A program made the translations under genes and the position numbers. From the NCBI GenBank assembly GCA_030770545.1, contig CM061102.1:10033501-10097500 (forward strand): a DNA stretch of 64,000 nt, in the 5' to 3' direction. Shown here piece by piece: positions 12,375 through 36,955 of the stretch. Numbering within the stretch: the stretch's first letter is position 1; each line of letters begins with the position of its first letter. The notes under the pieces were generated by a model that saw only the letters and a program-made list of their open reading frames with translations, had not been told where the DNA came from and searched no databases. The DNA is from Macropodus opercularis. Lineage: Eukaryota > Chordata > Actinopteri > Anabantiformes > Osphronemidae.

Positions 12375-14533
12375 CAGCAAACACCCCTGACTGAAATATA
12401 TGACTTCACCACATTCAACAGAAAAAAGGCAGCAGGACAGAGATACGCCTACAGGTCTTCTTATTTCACTCTATGACCCGCCCCTTCAGCTCCTTCTCCT
12501 TTTCTCAACTCAGATTGTAATTCCTTATTTAGGAGAAGCAGGGGAAGGAAAAAGCCATGTGACTGGAGAGCTTGGTGTGGTCAATGAAAGGAATTCTCTG
12601 AATTTCTCCATCTGCCACTATAGAACAAGTCAGGAGCAGGAGGGAAGGAGGGACCCATGGTAGACTCCTACAGAACAGTGACGTCTGACGGAGCGCAGTA
12701 ATTAGAAAGCAGTGCAACACATGTGGGAGATTATTTACCGCCTTCATTTTAACGTGTGATGTGTGTGCTCTCTCTCAGATCTGTCTGAAGCTGAAACAGG
12801 CAGCTGTGGAATGTGAGTCCCTCCTCCTGGGTCAGACTCATATCGAGACGCAATAAAGAGGAAGGAGAGGATCAGGTCTGAAAAATCCGGGCTCGGTTTC
12901 AATAAAAGCAGTCGTACGCTGGGTTTGTAAGACACGAGAGACACTCCCTCTGAGGCATTTCACCCGTGTCGTCAGGGGCAGGTCCAGACCAGCAGGGTCT
13001 TTGAGATGTAACGCTGACATCAGACGTGACAACACTGTGAGGAGTTGGCAATCTGTGAAGTCATCGGCTGAGCCCACTGGTCGTAAAATTATAGGTGTTA
13101 TCTGAAGCTGGGACAGAACTGCGTCATCTATGATTCACGTCATTTCAAAAACTGGACTTGTAATCGTCAGAGCACCTTCCTGTTGACCTGGACATCTTAC
13201 TTCAGCTGTTCAGTAACTGGAATTAGGCAGTTCCTACTAAAAACCAATAAACACTGAACTGATGAACATTAACCTGTGGATGTTTTCAGGTTAGGCCTCT
13301 CTCTTCTCTCTTTGAAAAGTCCCGAGTCAGTTTCTGTCTCATTTCCTCCATTCTTTCTTTAATTCATGGACAGTTTACATCCTGTAGCTGTAGCAGGTCT
13401 GACTCCATTGTTGCATCCTGAGTTTCTCCCTCTTCATCATAACAATACTCAGATTTACATATCTGGCACTTTATCAGCCAGTAGCTTAAAGTTGCAGCTT
13501 CTTATTATTTGGCTATTGGTTGAATGCTCTGAATGAGTAGGTGGTGGGTTGGTATTGTGATCCTAAACGGGGAGCGCACTAAAAGCGCAGTGAGTTAGTG
13601 GCTGCTCTGCTTAGATCAGTGCAGAAAATTTAAATTTAAAGTTAAAAAACCGACTCACTAGTGATGCTGCCCTCTGCTGGACGAATATTTATCTTGTGTT
13701 GTTTGACAAACTAAACACTGGAATTTATTGTCGAGTATTTTTACACTCTGGTACGATTCACCTATTTTCAGTAACCAGTGAACGTACAGTACAGTTGAGT
13801 GGGGTGGTGTTGTTGTGTGTGTGTAGTGTGTAGAAACATGGGGAATGTTGTGCAGCAGGCCAGTGCGAGGTGGACGTGCACAGAGATGAGAAATTCCCCA
13901 TGTGAGTGAGTGAAGGTGTTTCTACTCAGCGTCTGGGAAACGGACGCTTGCACGCAGTCAGCTCTGAAAGAAAGCAAGTCATCATTCAATCATATAGGAA
14001 CATCTGACTCTAAACAAGCAATGCTGCAAACGTTGTTTTTGTTCAACGGCATGACAACGTGCTGCATTATGCTCACTGTCCTCCAGCATAAACACTGCTC
14101 AGATTTGAATTTATTTTCAGCTAGATGACCCTCTGCTGGGTGTTGATGTCCATGCTGAGAGCTGCTAATTGGAAAAACGGTGCCTGCTGGACAAAACCCA
14201 GTGATGTCAAAAGGGCGTAAAATGTGAAGCTGCTACAAAAAAAATAAAACAGAAGATTAAAAAAAAAGGACGAAATCACCAGAGATGTTTGTCACAGAGA
14301 AGAGCTGCAGTTTGTAGCTGTTTTCAGCCTCAGAATAAATAATAATTCCATACCTATTTTGGTTTTAAAAACTAATGGTGATGTCCCATGAAATCTGCAG
14401 CAGTAGAAGCAATAGAGCATCCGACCAATATCACTGAGATGTTTGCAATATTTGATATTTACATAAACTCATTTTGCAGTTGCCGTTTTTATCCAGTGCC
14501 TCTCACACACGCACACGCGCCAAGAGACACTCA

Positions 14534-14612
14534 GGGTTCAGTGTCTTACCCAAGGACACTTTGACATGTAGACTAGCAACCCTGTAGTGAATGGATGACC
14601 TGCCACAGCTGC
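14534..14612. repeat. Degenerate fish interspersed repeat fragment
   Basis: The run gggttcagtgtcttacccaa, followed by ggacactttgacatgtagac and a purine-rich end, closely resembles a repeat segment that I recall as very common in teleost genomes. Identified from memory of the motif. Confidence 0.5.
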
Positions 14613-17600
14613 CTGATATATGTTCTGTTATGACGGAACATAGAAATCACACCTATGAAATGACAGATTTATCCTTCTGCTGTAGAAATAAGTAGAATTA
14701 GTATTAAGTGTAAAAGAAAGGATTTGTCTTAAAATTACAGTATGTGATGCTAAGATTTTTAAAAGTGTCATTATTGAATTTATATTTATAGCTTCACCAA
14801 TGGGTATCAACACAAAAAACCCCATTACATTTTAATTTTGGAAGTAAGCCAGGGGTGCAGTGCGTTGACTTGACAGGACTCCAGATTATATTAGGTTATA
14901 CTTGTGGTGCTTCCAGTGACCAAATGCAGGCTTGAAACAAAATGCTGATGTGATTGTGTACTGTGGGCCTCTGTATACTGAGCAGCCGGTTGAAAGAGAA
15001 TTATTATTATTTCAGTTCCCTCATTCCAGGACCTCTCATGCATACAGGATGCCTTTCTGCACTCAACTTGAAGGACAGGCTGTGAAAACGCAGCCATCAG
15101 AAGTAATCACAAAGGATCTTGCTCAGTGTCTGAAGCTCACAGCTACAGTGGCCAACCAGCGGTTAGCATTTCCCCCAAATCCACCGATTTCATGCACCCA
15201 ACCACAGATCACAGGGGTGTGATGACAAGATCCGTGGATGAATAACGTCTAGATTAAGGCTGCAGGTGGTCTGACTGGACCTGAGTCACCGGCGTTCACA
15301 GCAGGGAACATCTGTTTCGTTCCGAGCGCTTCCCCTCTGTCGGTGCATCGGCTTCAAGGGTGTGACAAATAATCCCAAAAGCCTATAAAACGTAGGAGCC
15401 GCTCCAGCCCAGTGAGAACACTGTGCTGTTTGAGTGGTGAGATGACTAACGCATGTCTGCTGATGACTTCTTGATGACAGCGATATAATTACCAACCAAT
15501 AGCATGGAGTTTGGAGAGTCCCTGACTGAGCTGTGGTGGTCAGTTCAGCCCTCTTGGGGGCGCTGTCTTTCAGGCGGATGCTAAAACACCAAACATGGAT
15601 TCACTCTTCTGCACCGACTTCCTAAGCTCCCCCCTACATGTCCCTGCTGTGCTGACACGAGACGCTGCACAGACGTACCGAACAAAGAGACATTGAAGAT
15701 GTAGACGTGCGTTTCCCACAACAGCAATTGGAAAATGACTCCCGTACACTCCAGCCTAAATTGCGTGATTGTTTGTGAACGTCTCATTCCCACAGCTGCC
15801 GTGGAAACATCTGTTTCCTCTGCTAGTTGAGTTTACTACATACAAGTAATGGAGGCTAACTATGGTGGGATTAAACGCCTTTGGTTGCTGTTTTGTAGAG
15901 GATGGATGCAGCAGGAAGTGTACAGTGTGTTTTTCATTGATGTTTTTTATGACCATAGACAGAAACAGGCCTTTTTATAGAAGCAAATGAACCTGTAGCA
16001 GCTTTGTTCTGTGTGACTCAGCCTTATTGGGTTATTTTCCCTTGTACCTTATTATCTTTATTATCTTAAAATTACAACTGCATTAGAGGCAAATTTTAGG
16101 TAAACATATTGCAGAGTTCATCGGGGGGTTCTGGAGGTATTTACGTATCCTCATCCTTATCCCCATCTGTCTTCACAAAGGAAATAATCCTGAAAGGTGT
16201 CGTGATTGGATCTGCTTGTACAGTATAAGTCAGGACGCTCAGCAGCTTTCAGAATTTTCATTAGACAAACTATATGTGCTATGTGCTCCATATACTGTGT
16301 GTCATAGTTCACGGATTGTCAAGAAAGAAGACAAATGAAAGATGGTTCGTGTTCGAACTTTCTTTTTCCCACTGTTCTCTTTAAAAAGATCCTTTGTAGT
16401 GAGGGAAAGGAACATTTGAGGTCATAGAGAGTTTAGGAGAGAGAAATGGATGGGTAAGGGATTTCCTGCAGCACAGCACAGCAGCATTAAAAGAACAGAG
16501 AATATTGCAATCAATGTTTTATTTGAGTGAGAGTCAGCTGAAAAGGCAGAGCCCAGGTTAATATGAAGGAGGACGGAGAAGGTCAGAAGTAGCGGGAAAA
16601 AGACCGAGAGGAATGAGTCAGGTGGAGGAAGAAAAGAGCAGATGGAGACAGAGAGGGAGGAAGGGCAGAGAGACAGAGCCAAGCTGGGACATCACAAAAG
16701 GAGACCAGGTCACTTGTGGAGAGCAGAATGAAGACTGACAGGAGCTGATGATCCAATACATTAAGAGACTAGGAGCGGAGCACACTCCAGAGGAAAAAGC
16801 CAACTCCAATTTCATCCCTAGGAATGAGTGAAGGCAGAGAGGGAGCTACGGTATCCAAGGTACACAGGAGAGGAGTAATGAAATGTGCCGTCTTACCTCC
16901 GAGCTAATAATAAATCATCTGTGAAGACATGGTCACAGAGCAGATGAAAACTTGATGTAGAGGCCAGGGTGAATGTCTGTGAGTGGCCAGTCACAGCCAA
17001 TTATTCTACATTAGCTACAGGTCTGTGTTAAATGAGATCCATTTACTGCGGGATCAACAGAAAAACATGACGTCTGTGCAAAGGTCGGGCATATGTGGGA
17101 CGGGTGCTCTCCAGCCTGTCACTGCCAACACATAAAGCCGCACGAGTAGAACCACAAGTAGCTGGACAAACAGATTGATGGTAACTTTGTACATGTACGT
17201 AACTTATTTAATTAATGTGCAACATAAAAAGTGATTATAATAATTATCCTACTGTCACATTTGATAATCCCCTCCATTGTTTGAGCCAAAGCCAGGACAT
17301 GTTGTGATGCAGCTTAACTGTCTATTTCCTGCAGCATAACACACACCGGCATGTTTTGAAGGTTGGGGAGTGTTTGTTTGCTGTTTCCTATTTGTCAGGA
17401 CACTATGTATAAAATTCTAAATTCAGCCCTAACTATGGGAAAAGGCATCCATTTATATGCATCAATGCATCAGTATGCGGGTAGTCTGAACTAGCATTTT
17501 GCTTCACCTAATGGACGCTAGCGGATGCACAAATGTGCTGGTGAGGGCATGTGGGAGTTGAGTGATTGGGTTGTTTATAGCGACGATTCGAGCACATACA

Positions 17601-18270
17601 GAAACACCTGCATGTCTCCGTGCTGGCACTGCAGTCATTCCTGAGCATCAGAAACAACCAGTGCACCACACAGTCAGTGTTAAATGTATTTTCTCAAGGT
17701 TCAGAGATGCAGTAGCCATAAAAAGCTGCACCTGATGCAGCAACATTTAATAAGTGGGTCTTAATAACTGTGTGAAACGTCTTCCCCTGCGTTCAATGAT
17801 GCCTGTGACTCATACAGCCAGGATGATCCGTTCGTACTGTGACGTTCTCTGTCAGCACAGAAAACTAAGTGTGAGTTATCATCATATCAGTGTCATTGTA
17901 CAGCTCACAAAAAATATCCACTTTTTATTTGTGCAGCAAATTGTTGCTGGACAGTAAAGATATCAGCAGGTAATTGCTGCATTTACCCCAGACTCAAGCC
18001 GCTGCTGCACTGCTACAAAACAGAGCGGAGCCGAGTGCAGTGTGTTTCTACCTGTCACCACAAATGGGTATTTACTTGAACGGGTTCTTTAAGTTGACTG
18101 GCTGCACAGAACAATAGCAGCAGAGATGCTGCAGTGATGTTTCTGCCCTTCGCCACTGTAGCCTCTCTTGTGCTTACTGTAACATCATTACTGCCCCCTG
18201 GTCACCACAGCAACCGGCCTGGCTGCATCCTCATCAGAGCTTTTGTTTAGGCATTTATTGACTTTGCCCG

Positions 18271-18301
18271 TGTGTGTGGGTGTGTGTGCGTGTGTGTGTG
18301 T
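18271..18301. repeat. (TG)n microsatellite
   Basis: Interrupted TG dinucleotide run between the tagln and connexin genes. Confidence 0.85.
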
Positions 18302-19732
18302 TGATGGGAATGTATATATCGCACACTGAGGAATCAATCCCAGTTATCCCCATGTCAATAAAACAAAGCGTGGCCTTTAAGTGAATGAATTACCACAACA
18401 TTCATTACTTTTCATCAGATCAGACAATCAACTTTATTAACACACCTTTCCATCACCGTTGTCCTCCTTCCCTTAGTCGCACTATGCTTTCAGTGTTTCC
18501 AGGACATGGCCACATGCCAGCTCCACTGACTGAAGCTTTAATAACGCTAAAAGGTTTGTACCTCTCTGTTCTCTCCCTCATTACTGAAATGATCTGCTCC
18601 GCTCTGTAACTTTCAAGTCGTGTTGAACCGGAGGAGCAAGAATCCGTCAGAAACATCTTTCCATACATTGCTACATATTTGAGGGTACAAGAGCAAAACC
18701 ACAAAGAGAAATTCTCACACAACCCGTAGCCCTCAGAGAGCGAACCCCTCTGCATTTGTCAGTGTTGCATAATAAATATTTAAGAAGCATTTAAATCAGT
18801 GCAGCTGAAACATCTGCAATGTACAGTACTGTGTTGTGCTGCATAATTATTCTACGTGTATAAACAGCTACGGTTTCCAGTACATTACACACATTTATTG
18901 TAAATGCAATGTACTGATGAATTTCTGGCTATTGTCTTTACTGATTACCTACATTTTGGTTTGTAACATCATGCTTTTCATATTTTTTGGTCTTTTTCTT
19001 TTTTCCTGCAGGTTTTTCAATCATTTTTAAGCTGAATATGCTACTGAAGCTAGCCCCAGACGCTCTGCTCTGCCCAGCCCTCCTTCTCACTGCTTATACT
19101 CGTGCTGTGCCTGGTGCTTTAGGTAGTAATGTTATGAAATCATCATAATAAGGGTGCTTAAAAACAATCACATCAACTTGCCTGATCGGTCAATTTGAAG
19201 CCTTACAGAAAATGTTTTTGAGTATTATTTTTTACTTACAGATCTTATTTCCCTTTACTCGTTTTTTTCATATTGTATAATCATGAAGCACTTATTATAC
19301 ACTTACCTCACAATAACCTGATAAATATAAAATATCAGCAGTCACTTATTTGTAACACAGCAAAGCCAAAATCCCTGTTGCATAATAATTTATTTATGTA
19401 TTTTTCCACATACTATATATTATTATTATTGCTGCAGTTCTGGAGCCTCTCATTTATTCACTTTCAGTATTCCCACAATTATATTCTATGTTCATATCTC
19501 TATATTTTCATCTTCATGCATGCTGAATATTACATTTCACAGGAGCAGGATGCAAATAAATAAAAGTCTCTTTCTAAGTATGTCGTAATCTATCTGTCTA
19601 TTAATGCTTCAGTAACATGCCTGTTTCAAAGTCCTTAGGGGGAAAATCACTTTGACTCCATTAGAGGATGAAGGTTTAACAAACAGCACATTAATAATAC
19701 ATACTGTTAAATCTGGCAATCTATGATTAGTC

Positions 19733-19738
19733 TTTATT
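19733..19738 (-). terminator. Candidate connexin poly(A) signal
   Basis: The + strand reads tttatt (AATAAA on the minus strand), 1.1 kb past the connexin stop codon. Other AT-rich hexamer-like sites lie nearby, so the choice is tentative. Confidence 0.3.
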
Positions 19739-20851
19739 TCCACCCACTCCTGTTCCCCCATCCAAAGCGAAGCCCATCTGTACAGCATAGGGAGAAGGCT
19801 AAGTGTTTCATTATTACGTATCGTCTATGTACAGTAACTGTGAAACATGGCACCAAATCTGCTAGTGAAAAAACACTTGAGGTTACATGGTAAAATATCT
19901 GTGTCTACAATATATTTTCCTATTTAATTGAAAAATTCTTTATGCAACTTACACCCTTAGGCAGCAATCACACCTTACAAGCCAAAGTGGAAACACTGGC
20001 ACACATTTCTGAGGGTTCGGAGAGTAAACAGCGTGCGCACTGCAGTGTGTAACACAGTGTTGGAAAGTAAAAGTAGCTCGTCTTCAAGGATCTGCGTCGC
20101 ACTTTGAGCAGGAATTCTGGGCAATGTCAGTTTCAGGAAATGTGGCATTAGGTGCCAGTCTGGCTGACACTTAATGCAACAGCCGCTGCAGAGAATTGCA
20201 ACCATTTAAGTCACGTACACTGAGACTATTAGTGAAATAATAATAATAATTTTTGTCTGAGTATGTGTTTAAAAAGGTGCTTCTTTTTCTACCAAGTGCC
20301 TCAAAGATAATGGACAATGCCAATTATCTTTCTCTCAGTTCAGACTAGGTTAGCATTCAGGTTCTTTAAGTCAGAGATTGGCTTTCACACACATGCGTAT
20401 GCATGCACACGCTAAAGCTCTTGCATAAACACACATAATTGCAAAATGAGGGGATTATTTCTGACCTATAGCAAAGGCAAATATTGAAAAACGTCAGATA
20501 ATTCTCCCTCAGTCTTTCTCGACAACATTTTAATATAGAATTAGTAATTGCTCAGTTGTATCTGTTGGGTTCTTCAAAGGCAGCTAGTGTCACCTTGGCA
20601 GAGCCGAACTCTCTGTTGTGTAAGCTTTAGGTGGGAGCTTTGTTGAAGCAACACAGCTGTCTTTTCAGGAAGGTTACTCTTTTTTTAAGTGTCCGAGTCT
20701 CTACTTTGTGAACTGATGCTTCATCGTGAATAGACAAAGTTTGTCTGTGCTCCTGAATAATAACGCAGTGGTGAGATTTGTGCCCTAATGATCGGGGGTC
20801 CTTGGCCGGGGTACAGCTCAGTCTTTGAGCCCCCAGGCAGAGAAGCCTCTG

Positions 20852-32562
<11,711 letters not shown>

Positions 32563-35526
32563 TCAGAGAAAACAGGGCTTGCGGAGCCAAGCTTTCTTTC
32601 CCGTCGGACTTTTTTTTAATTCTTTGCAGGACCGGCCCGCGTCTTTGTGGACCTGCTGGCCGACGGGGGTAGACCCCTGCGCCCGCGTTCCCCACCAGCT
32701 CTCCTTCGACCTCTACACGCTGACCTGGACTCTCGCCCGTGCGCCTTTGACCGTGTGTATGTGAGTAAGTGTCTTCTCCTGGGCCTGTCCCACTGTGACA
32801 CTCGTCCTGGTGGAGGAGAGGTGCTGAGCTGATAGCCTCCCCCCTCCTCTCTCCCTCAGTCTCTCCCCCTCCTCTGTGCAATGATGCTTGTCCTCCCCCT
32901 GCCGCACCACTCTGTTCTGCACTACAGCATATGCTATAGCTCACAGAATGACAGCCATCGCTTTTCCACTTGACTCTCTTCGTCCTCTTCCTCTTTTCTC
33001 GTCTCCCTCTTCCTCTCCTGTCCCTGCCTTCGTCCTCCACCCTACCCACAGGGCACTACTTATACTTTAGCTGCACTCTCTGCCATCAGCACAACTCTCT
33101 GCTTGTCCTTGCATTGTGTAGGATCTCTGTCTTTGCTGCAGCCTTGCTAAAACTAAACTAAGCACACACACTGCATCTAGCCGGTCCTCCTTGACTCACC
33201 TCAGTAAACACACACACTCGACCCGATGGCAGCGCTGAATCCCACTCTCCCCACTTCCTACTGAGGACTGCAGATCCACACCAGCACACACAGCTCCTGC
33301 CTGCTGAATGTCATTTTACGACTGGAGGAATGGTTGCTCCCACAGCTCCGAGCGCTACAAGGACCCATAAAAACCTACGTACACACATACACGCTGGGAG
33401 CAGCACACGCGAGCACACTGCCACCCAGTCCCTCAGTAATAAATCAGCTGTCTTGCTGCATCCAGTGGGGCTGAACCGAGGCAGTGCGCTGCAGACCTGC
33501 TGTCCTGTGTTGTCCCTCTGGCTAATTACAGCACAGTCCAGTGCCCAGAGTCATGTCTGCTGCAGAGAGTAGGGATGAAAAGCTGTCCTGTGAAGCCTAT
33601 TTCTGGGCTCCATCATCTTGTGTCCCTCGCTCTCCTCCTTCCTTAAGCCTTCACCCTCTTCCTCTCTCTCTTCCTTTTGTCTGTGTGCGGATCCCAGTCC
33701 TGCCAACTATCCCTACCTCAGTCTTCCGTCCCCATCTCTGCTTTGTGCTGTTCCTCTCTGCCTCTGTGTCTTTTTCTCGCTCATGGAATCGCTCTATCTC
33801 TGTCACACTCCGTGAGCATGCAACAACCCCCCCTCCTCCTCTCGCAGATCTCCCTCCCTCTCTCCCCTCCCTCCTCTGGTGAATGTGCTTGGATTGCTAC
33901 CCTGATCGCTGCTTCACTTATGCTTGCAAGAACGCCTCCCACCTCGCTGCTGTGTCTGGCCCTGGCTGATGTTGCACAGAAGGGAGGGATTCGAGTTCTA
34001 ACGGTGCCTTGTGTCCCATCTTCCCTGCCATCCTTTGTTCCAGTCTGGAAGCTCAGCAGTGGTTCCCCTACTCACATGCTCCCTCACACGCTCCCTTTTC
34101 TCGCTCCTTGTTTCACATCATGCAGCCCTGCTTCCAGGAGGAGGACCACATCGATGGCTCTGCTCCACCCCACCCCCCATCTATCTCCTCCCTTACTCCA
34201 TTTTACTGTACCGGTGATGACAACACCTATTTTACCCTGACCCAGCCCCTCCTGCCCTTTTTATACGTCCTCTCGTCATCTTCTCTTTCTGTGTCCCATT
34301 CTGCCCATTCTCTCCTTCCTCCATTACAACCTCTAAACTCTCGCTCCCTCTCAGGAGAGGTTAGCGCCGTATTGTACTTTGCTGTGACATTGAAAACTGC
34401 ATTCATTAGATTTATTTTAAGGTGGTGTGAAATGGGGAAGGTCTCCCTCCACTGCACACAGATATGGGCTGTAGGACACGGAAATAAGACGCTCACATGT
34501 CTACGGTGACCAAGGAAAATGCATGTACATCTACAAGATAGCATAAATAGAAGTCTATTTTTGTTTAAGGCTTGAGTCATAGCGAGGTTTTCCCATCTAG
34601 AGACTGAGTCAAATTTTGCAGAAATAAATGTTGCAGTAGCCTGACATGAGCCCAGCTCACCAGAATGAAGTCATGGCTGGAGGTGACATGTTCAATTCAT
34701 TTACCATGCATTTCATTTTAGTTCCGCTTGTTGGATTCTGGATGACACTTCTTTTCTAACTGACAGATTATTATTTCAGAATAAGATGTTTGCCTTAGGG
34801 AAATTTGGAAATTTTGCTCACGTTAACTTGAACAAATCCAATCTGTTCCTCGAAGGAAGGTGGACACATTCACATTTACGTCCCTTAAACAACCTCTACA
34901 GTGCATTTGTAATTGATTTCAGTGCATGCATCCACACATGCGAAATCCCTCTGAGAGTGTGTGTAACAATAAGAAAGGCTGAGTGGGGGAGACGAAGCGA
35001 GAGAGGATTTTGTTAGCTCAGCATTTTCTGCGGGAGGACTTGGGGTCTTCCTCTTTCCAAGGGTAAACGGCACAGAGGTGCTGTTGAGAAGAGAAAGAAA
35101 GAGAAGTGGGCAGTGAGGTGTTATGGCTTTAGTTTGCTGAGGCCTAGGTCACAAACAGAGCAGCACAATGACTGTCATCAGCCTTTGAGAGGAGGTTTCA
35201 CAGCTGGATGGCGCGAGAGAGGCGCAGGTGTGTTTTCAGTGACCTAGAACAGCCAACGCAGACAGGCAGAAACACACATACTGTACTCCCACAATCAGTG
35301 TATTACTAAAGACACATTAATGAACACACAAATTCATAACGTTGCAAGTGCAGCAATACAATTCAAGAGAACCTAAATTGTTTCAGATAATATTTGGCCT
35401 GATTATGTCCTGTTCATTTTCTAGTGAGCCAGCATTTATTTATTTTTATTATGTATTTTATTTGAGTTTCATTTGTTATCTATTTGTACATTAACAATCA
35501 ATATTTAAGCCAGTGTTATGTTTATA

Positions 35527-35571
35527 AACATTGTGTAACAGTTGTGTGGGTCACAACTGTTACACAATGTT
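35527..35571. repeat. Perfect 20-bp stem-loop
   Basis: The left arm aacattgtgtaacagttgtg (35527-35546) is followed by the loop tgggt and the exact reverse complement (35552-35571). Confidence 0.95.
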
Positions 35572-35600
35572 CATTTGAATACATCACTGGTATTCAAATG
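35572..35600. repeat. Perfect 11-bp stem-loop abutting the previous hairpin
   Basis: catttgaatac, the loop atcactg, then gtattcaaatg. It begins at the very next base after the 20-bp hairpin. Confidence 0.95.
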
Positions 35601-36610
35601 AGCTCAGCTTTGATGATACCTTAGCAGAATCCCTCACCGCATAAATATATTATAGTGGACTCATTTGTGTTCAACTGCAATAGTGAAATAAATTATAATG
35701 ATGCGTTGTTTTAAACCTTCTCTTGGTTCATAACAATTGTATCAGTAAGAAAACTGACACTGAATAGCCTGATACAGGACTCTACAACCAGATTGATTTA
35801 GGTGACTTTTATTATATATGTTTCCATTCTTTAAACAGATTAAATTGGTTAAGGTAACATGAACAGGGCTTTCAAATGGATATTACATTTTTATAAGCAA
35901 GTCAGTTAAAGTAATAAAACACTTATAAGTGGTAATAGACCCTAAATTAATTTACAAATCTCTTCTACTATAATTATTTTGTGTATTGTTCTGTCCTTGT
36001 GTAAAACAAGTAAATCCAGTCACCTTGTACGTTGCTATGGGGCTTCGGGTGAACACCAGCTGTCTGATGAGCTGAAGGTCATAAGCAATCGAAAATGAGC
36101 CATAGCTGATCCTGTAACTCTCACAGAGTCGCACCAATTATTCTGTTTTTCTTCATAAACATAATTAAGGCCACTCGATTCAATTCTGAAATGTGGCCAA
36201 GCAAAAAATCTCATTAAAATTTAAAAAATGACACTTGCAGATAGTAGCGACATCTTAAAATAGGGTGTCAGCACCAACGTACAGTAGCAATAGTTAGTCA
36301 AGGAAAACCTAGTTTTACTAGGTATTACTTTGTAAATGTTATATAATAATGACACAGAGATTATACTATAATGGCATTAAGTCTTAGACCTGAAATCCGC
36401 CAGGTTAATTATAGGCTTCTAGACAGATTGAGATTATGAATATTTGCTTTATATGTGGAGTAAACGTTTGCCTTTAACTAAATGTTTGTCTGTTTAAATA
36501 ACAGTGATAATTTATATAATTCAACACTTAGGTGTTTACGTCTTAAATTAGTGTTGTACCTCGTTACGTGGACGCTATTCGCTTGTAATTGTTTTTCTTT
36601 TTTCTTTTTG

Positions 36611-36625
36611 CCGGCAGGGGGCAGC
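36611..36625 (+). promoter_or_regulatory. CTCF-like motif upstream of rab6a
   Basis: ccggcagggggcagc is a good match to the CTCF core, 331 bp before the rab6a ATG. Binding is inferred from sequence only. Confidence 0.4.
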
Positions 36626-36955
36626 ATAACCAAAGGTCCCACATGACACGTTGTTACATCTATGCATGAAGAAGAAGAGTGGCCCTGGGTGGTTAGTTAG
36701 TAGTGGTCCAGACATGTCAAAGAACTAGCAGTAATTTTCTTCGCTACAGTAGTTGGAGTTATTCGGGGGTTGTCTTGAAGTTCGAAAGATTGGCTTTGTA
36801 GCACGACCCGCCCCAGGTGGCACCGAGAAGAGGCAGCACGTTAAGGACCCGGACCTTTGATACCTGACAACAACTGGTTAGCTAGCATTAGCTGGCTAGT
36901 TGGGGAGCTCCTGAAAAGTAGCGAACGATACTGTCGAGGCTTGATTCATACAGTC

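Larger units (their letters stand above)
12400..19732. other. Intergenic region, no gene recognised
   Basis: About 7.3 kb between the tagln promoter and the 3' end of the connexin gene. It holds short open frames without domains, a TG-rich run at 18271-18301, CTCF-like matches at 13666-13680 and 18191-18206, and a degenerate repeat at 14534-14612. No exon with paired splice sites was recognised. Confidence 0.55.

Noticed and set aside
12523..12533. CArG box for SRF upstream of tagln
   Set aside because: The core has seven A/T bases between CC and GG instead of six, so it is not a canonical CArG box despite the suitable distance.
15554..15580. REST/RE1-like site (ggcgctgtc half)
   Set aside because: Only the left half matches, and the spacing and right half do not. 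Cx36 genes are known REST targets, so I looked for one but found no full site.
33541..34509. Overlapping long open frames on the plus strand
   Set aside because: Pyrimidine-rich tract giving Ser/Leu/Pro-rich translations in all frames, which is compositional.
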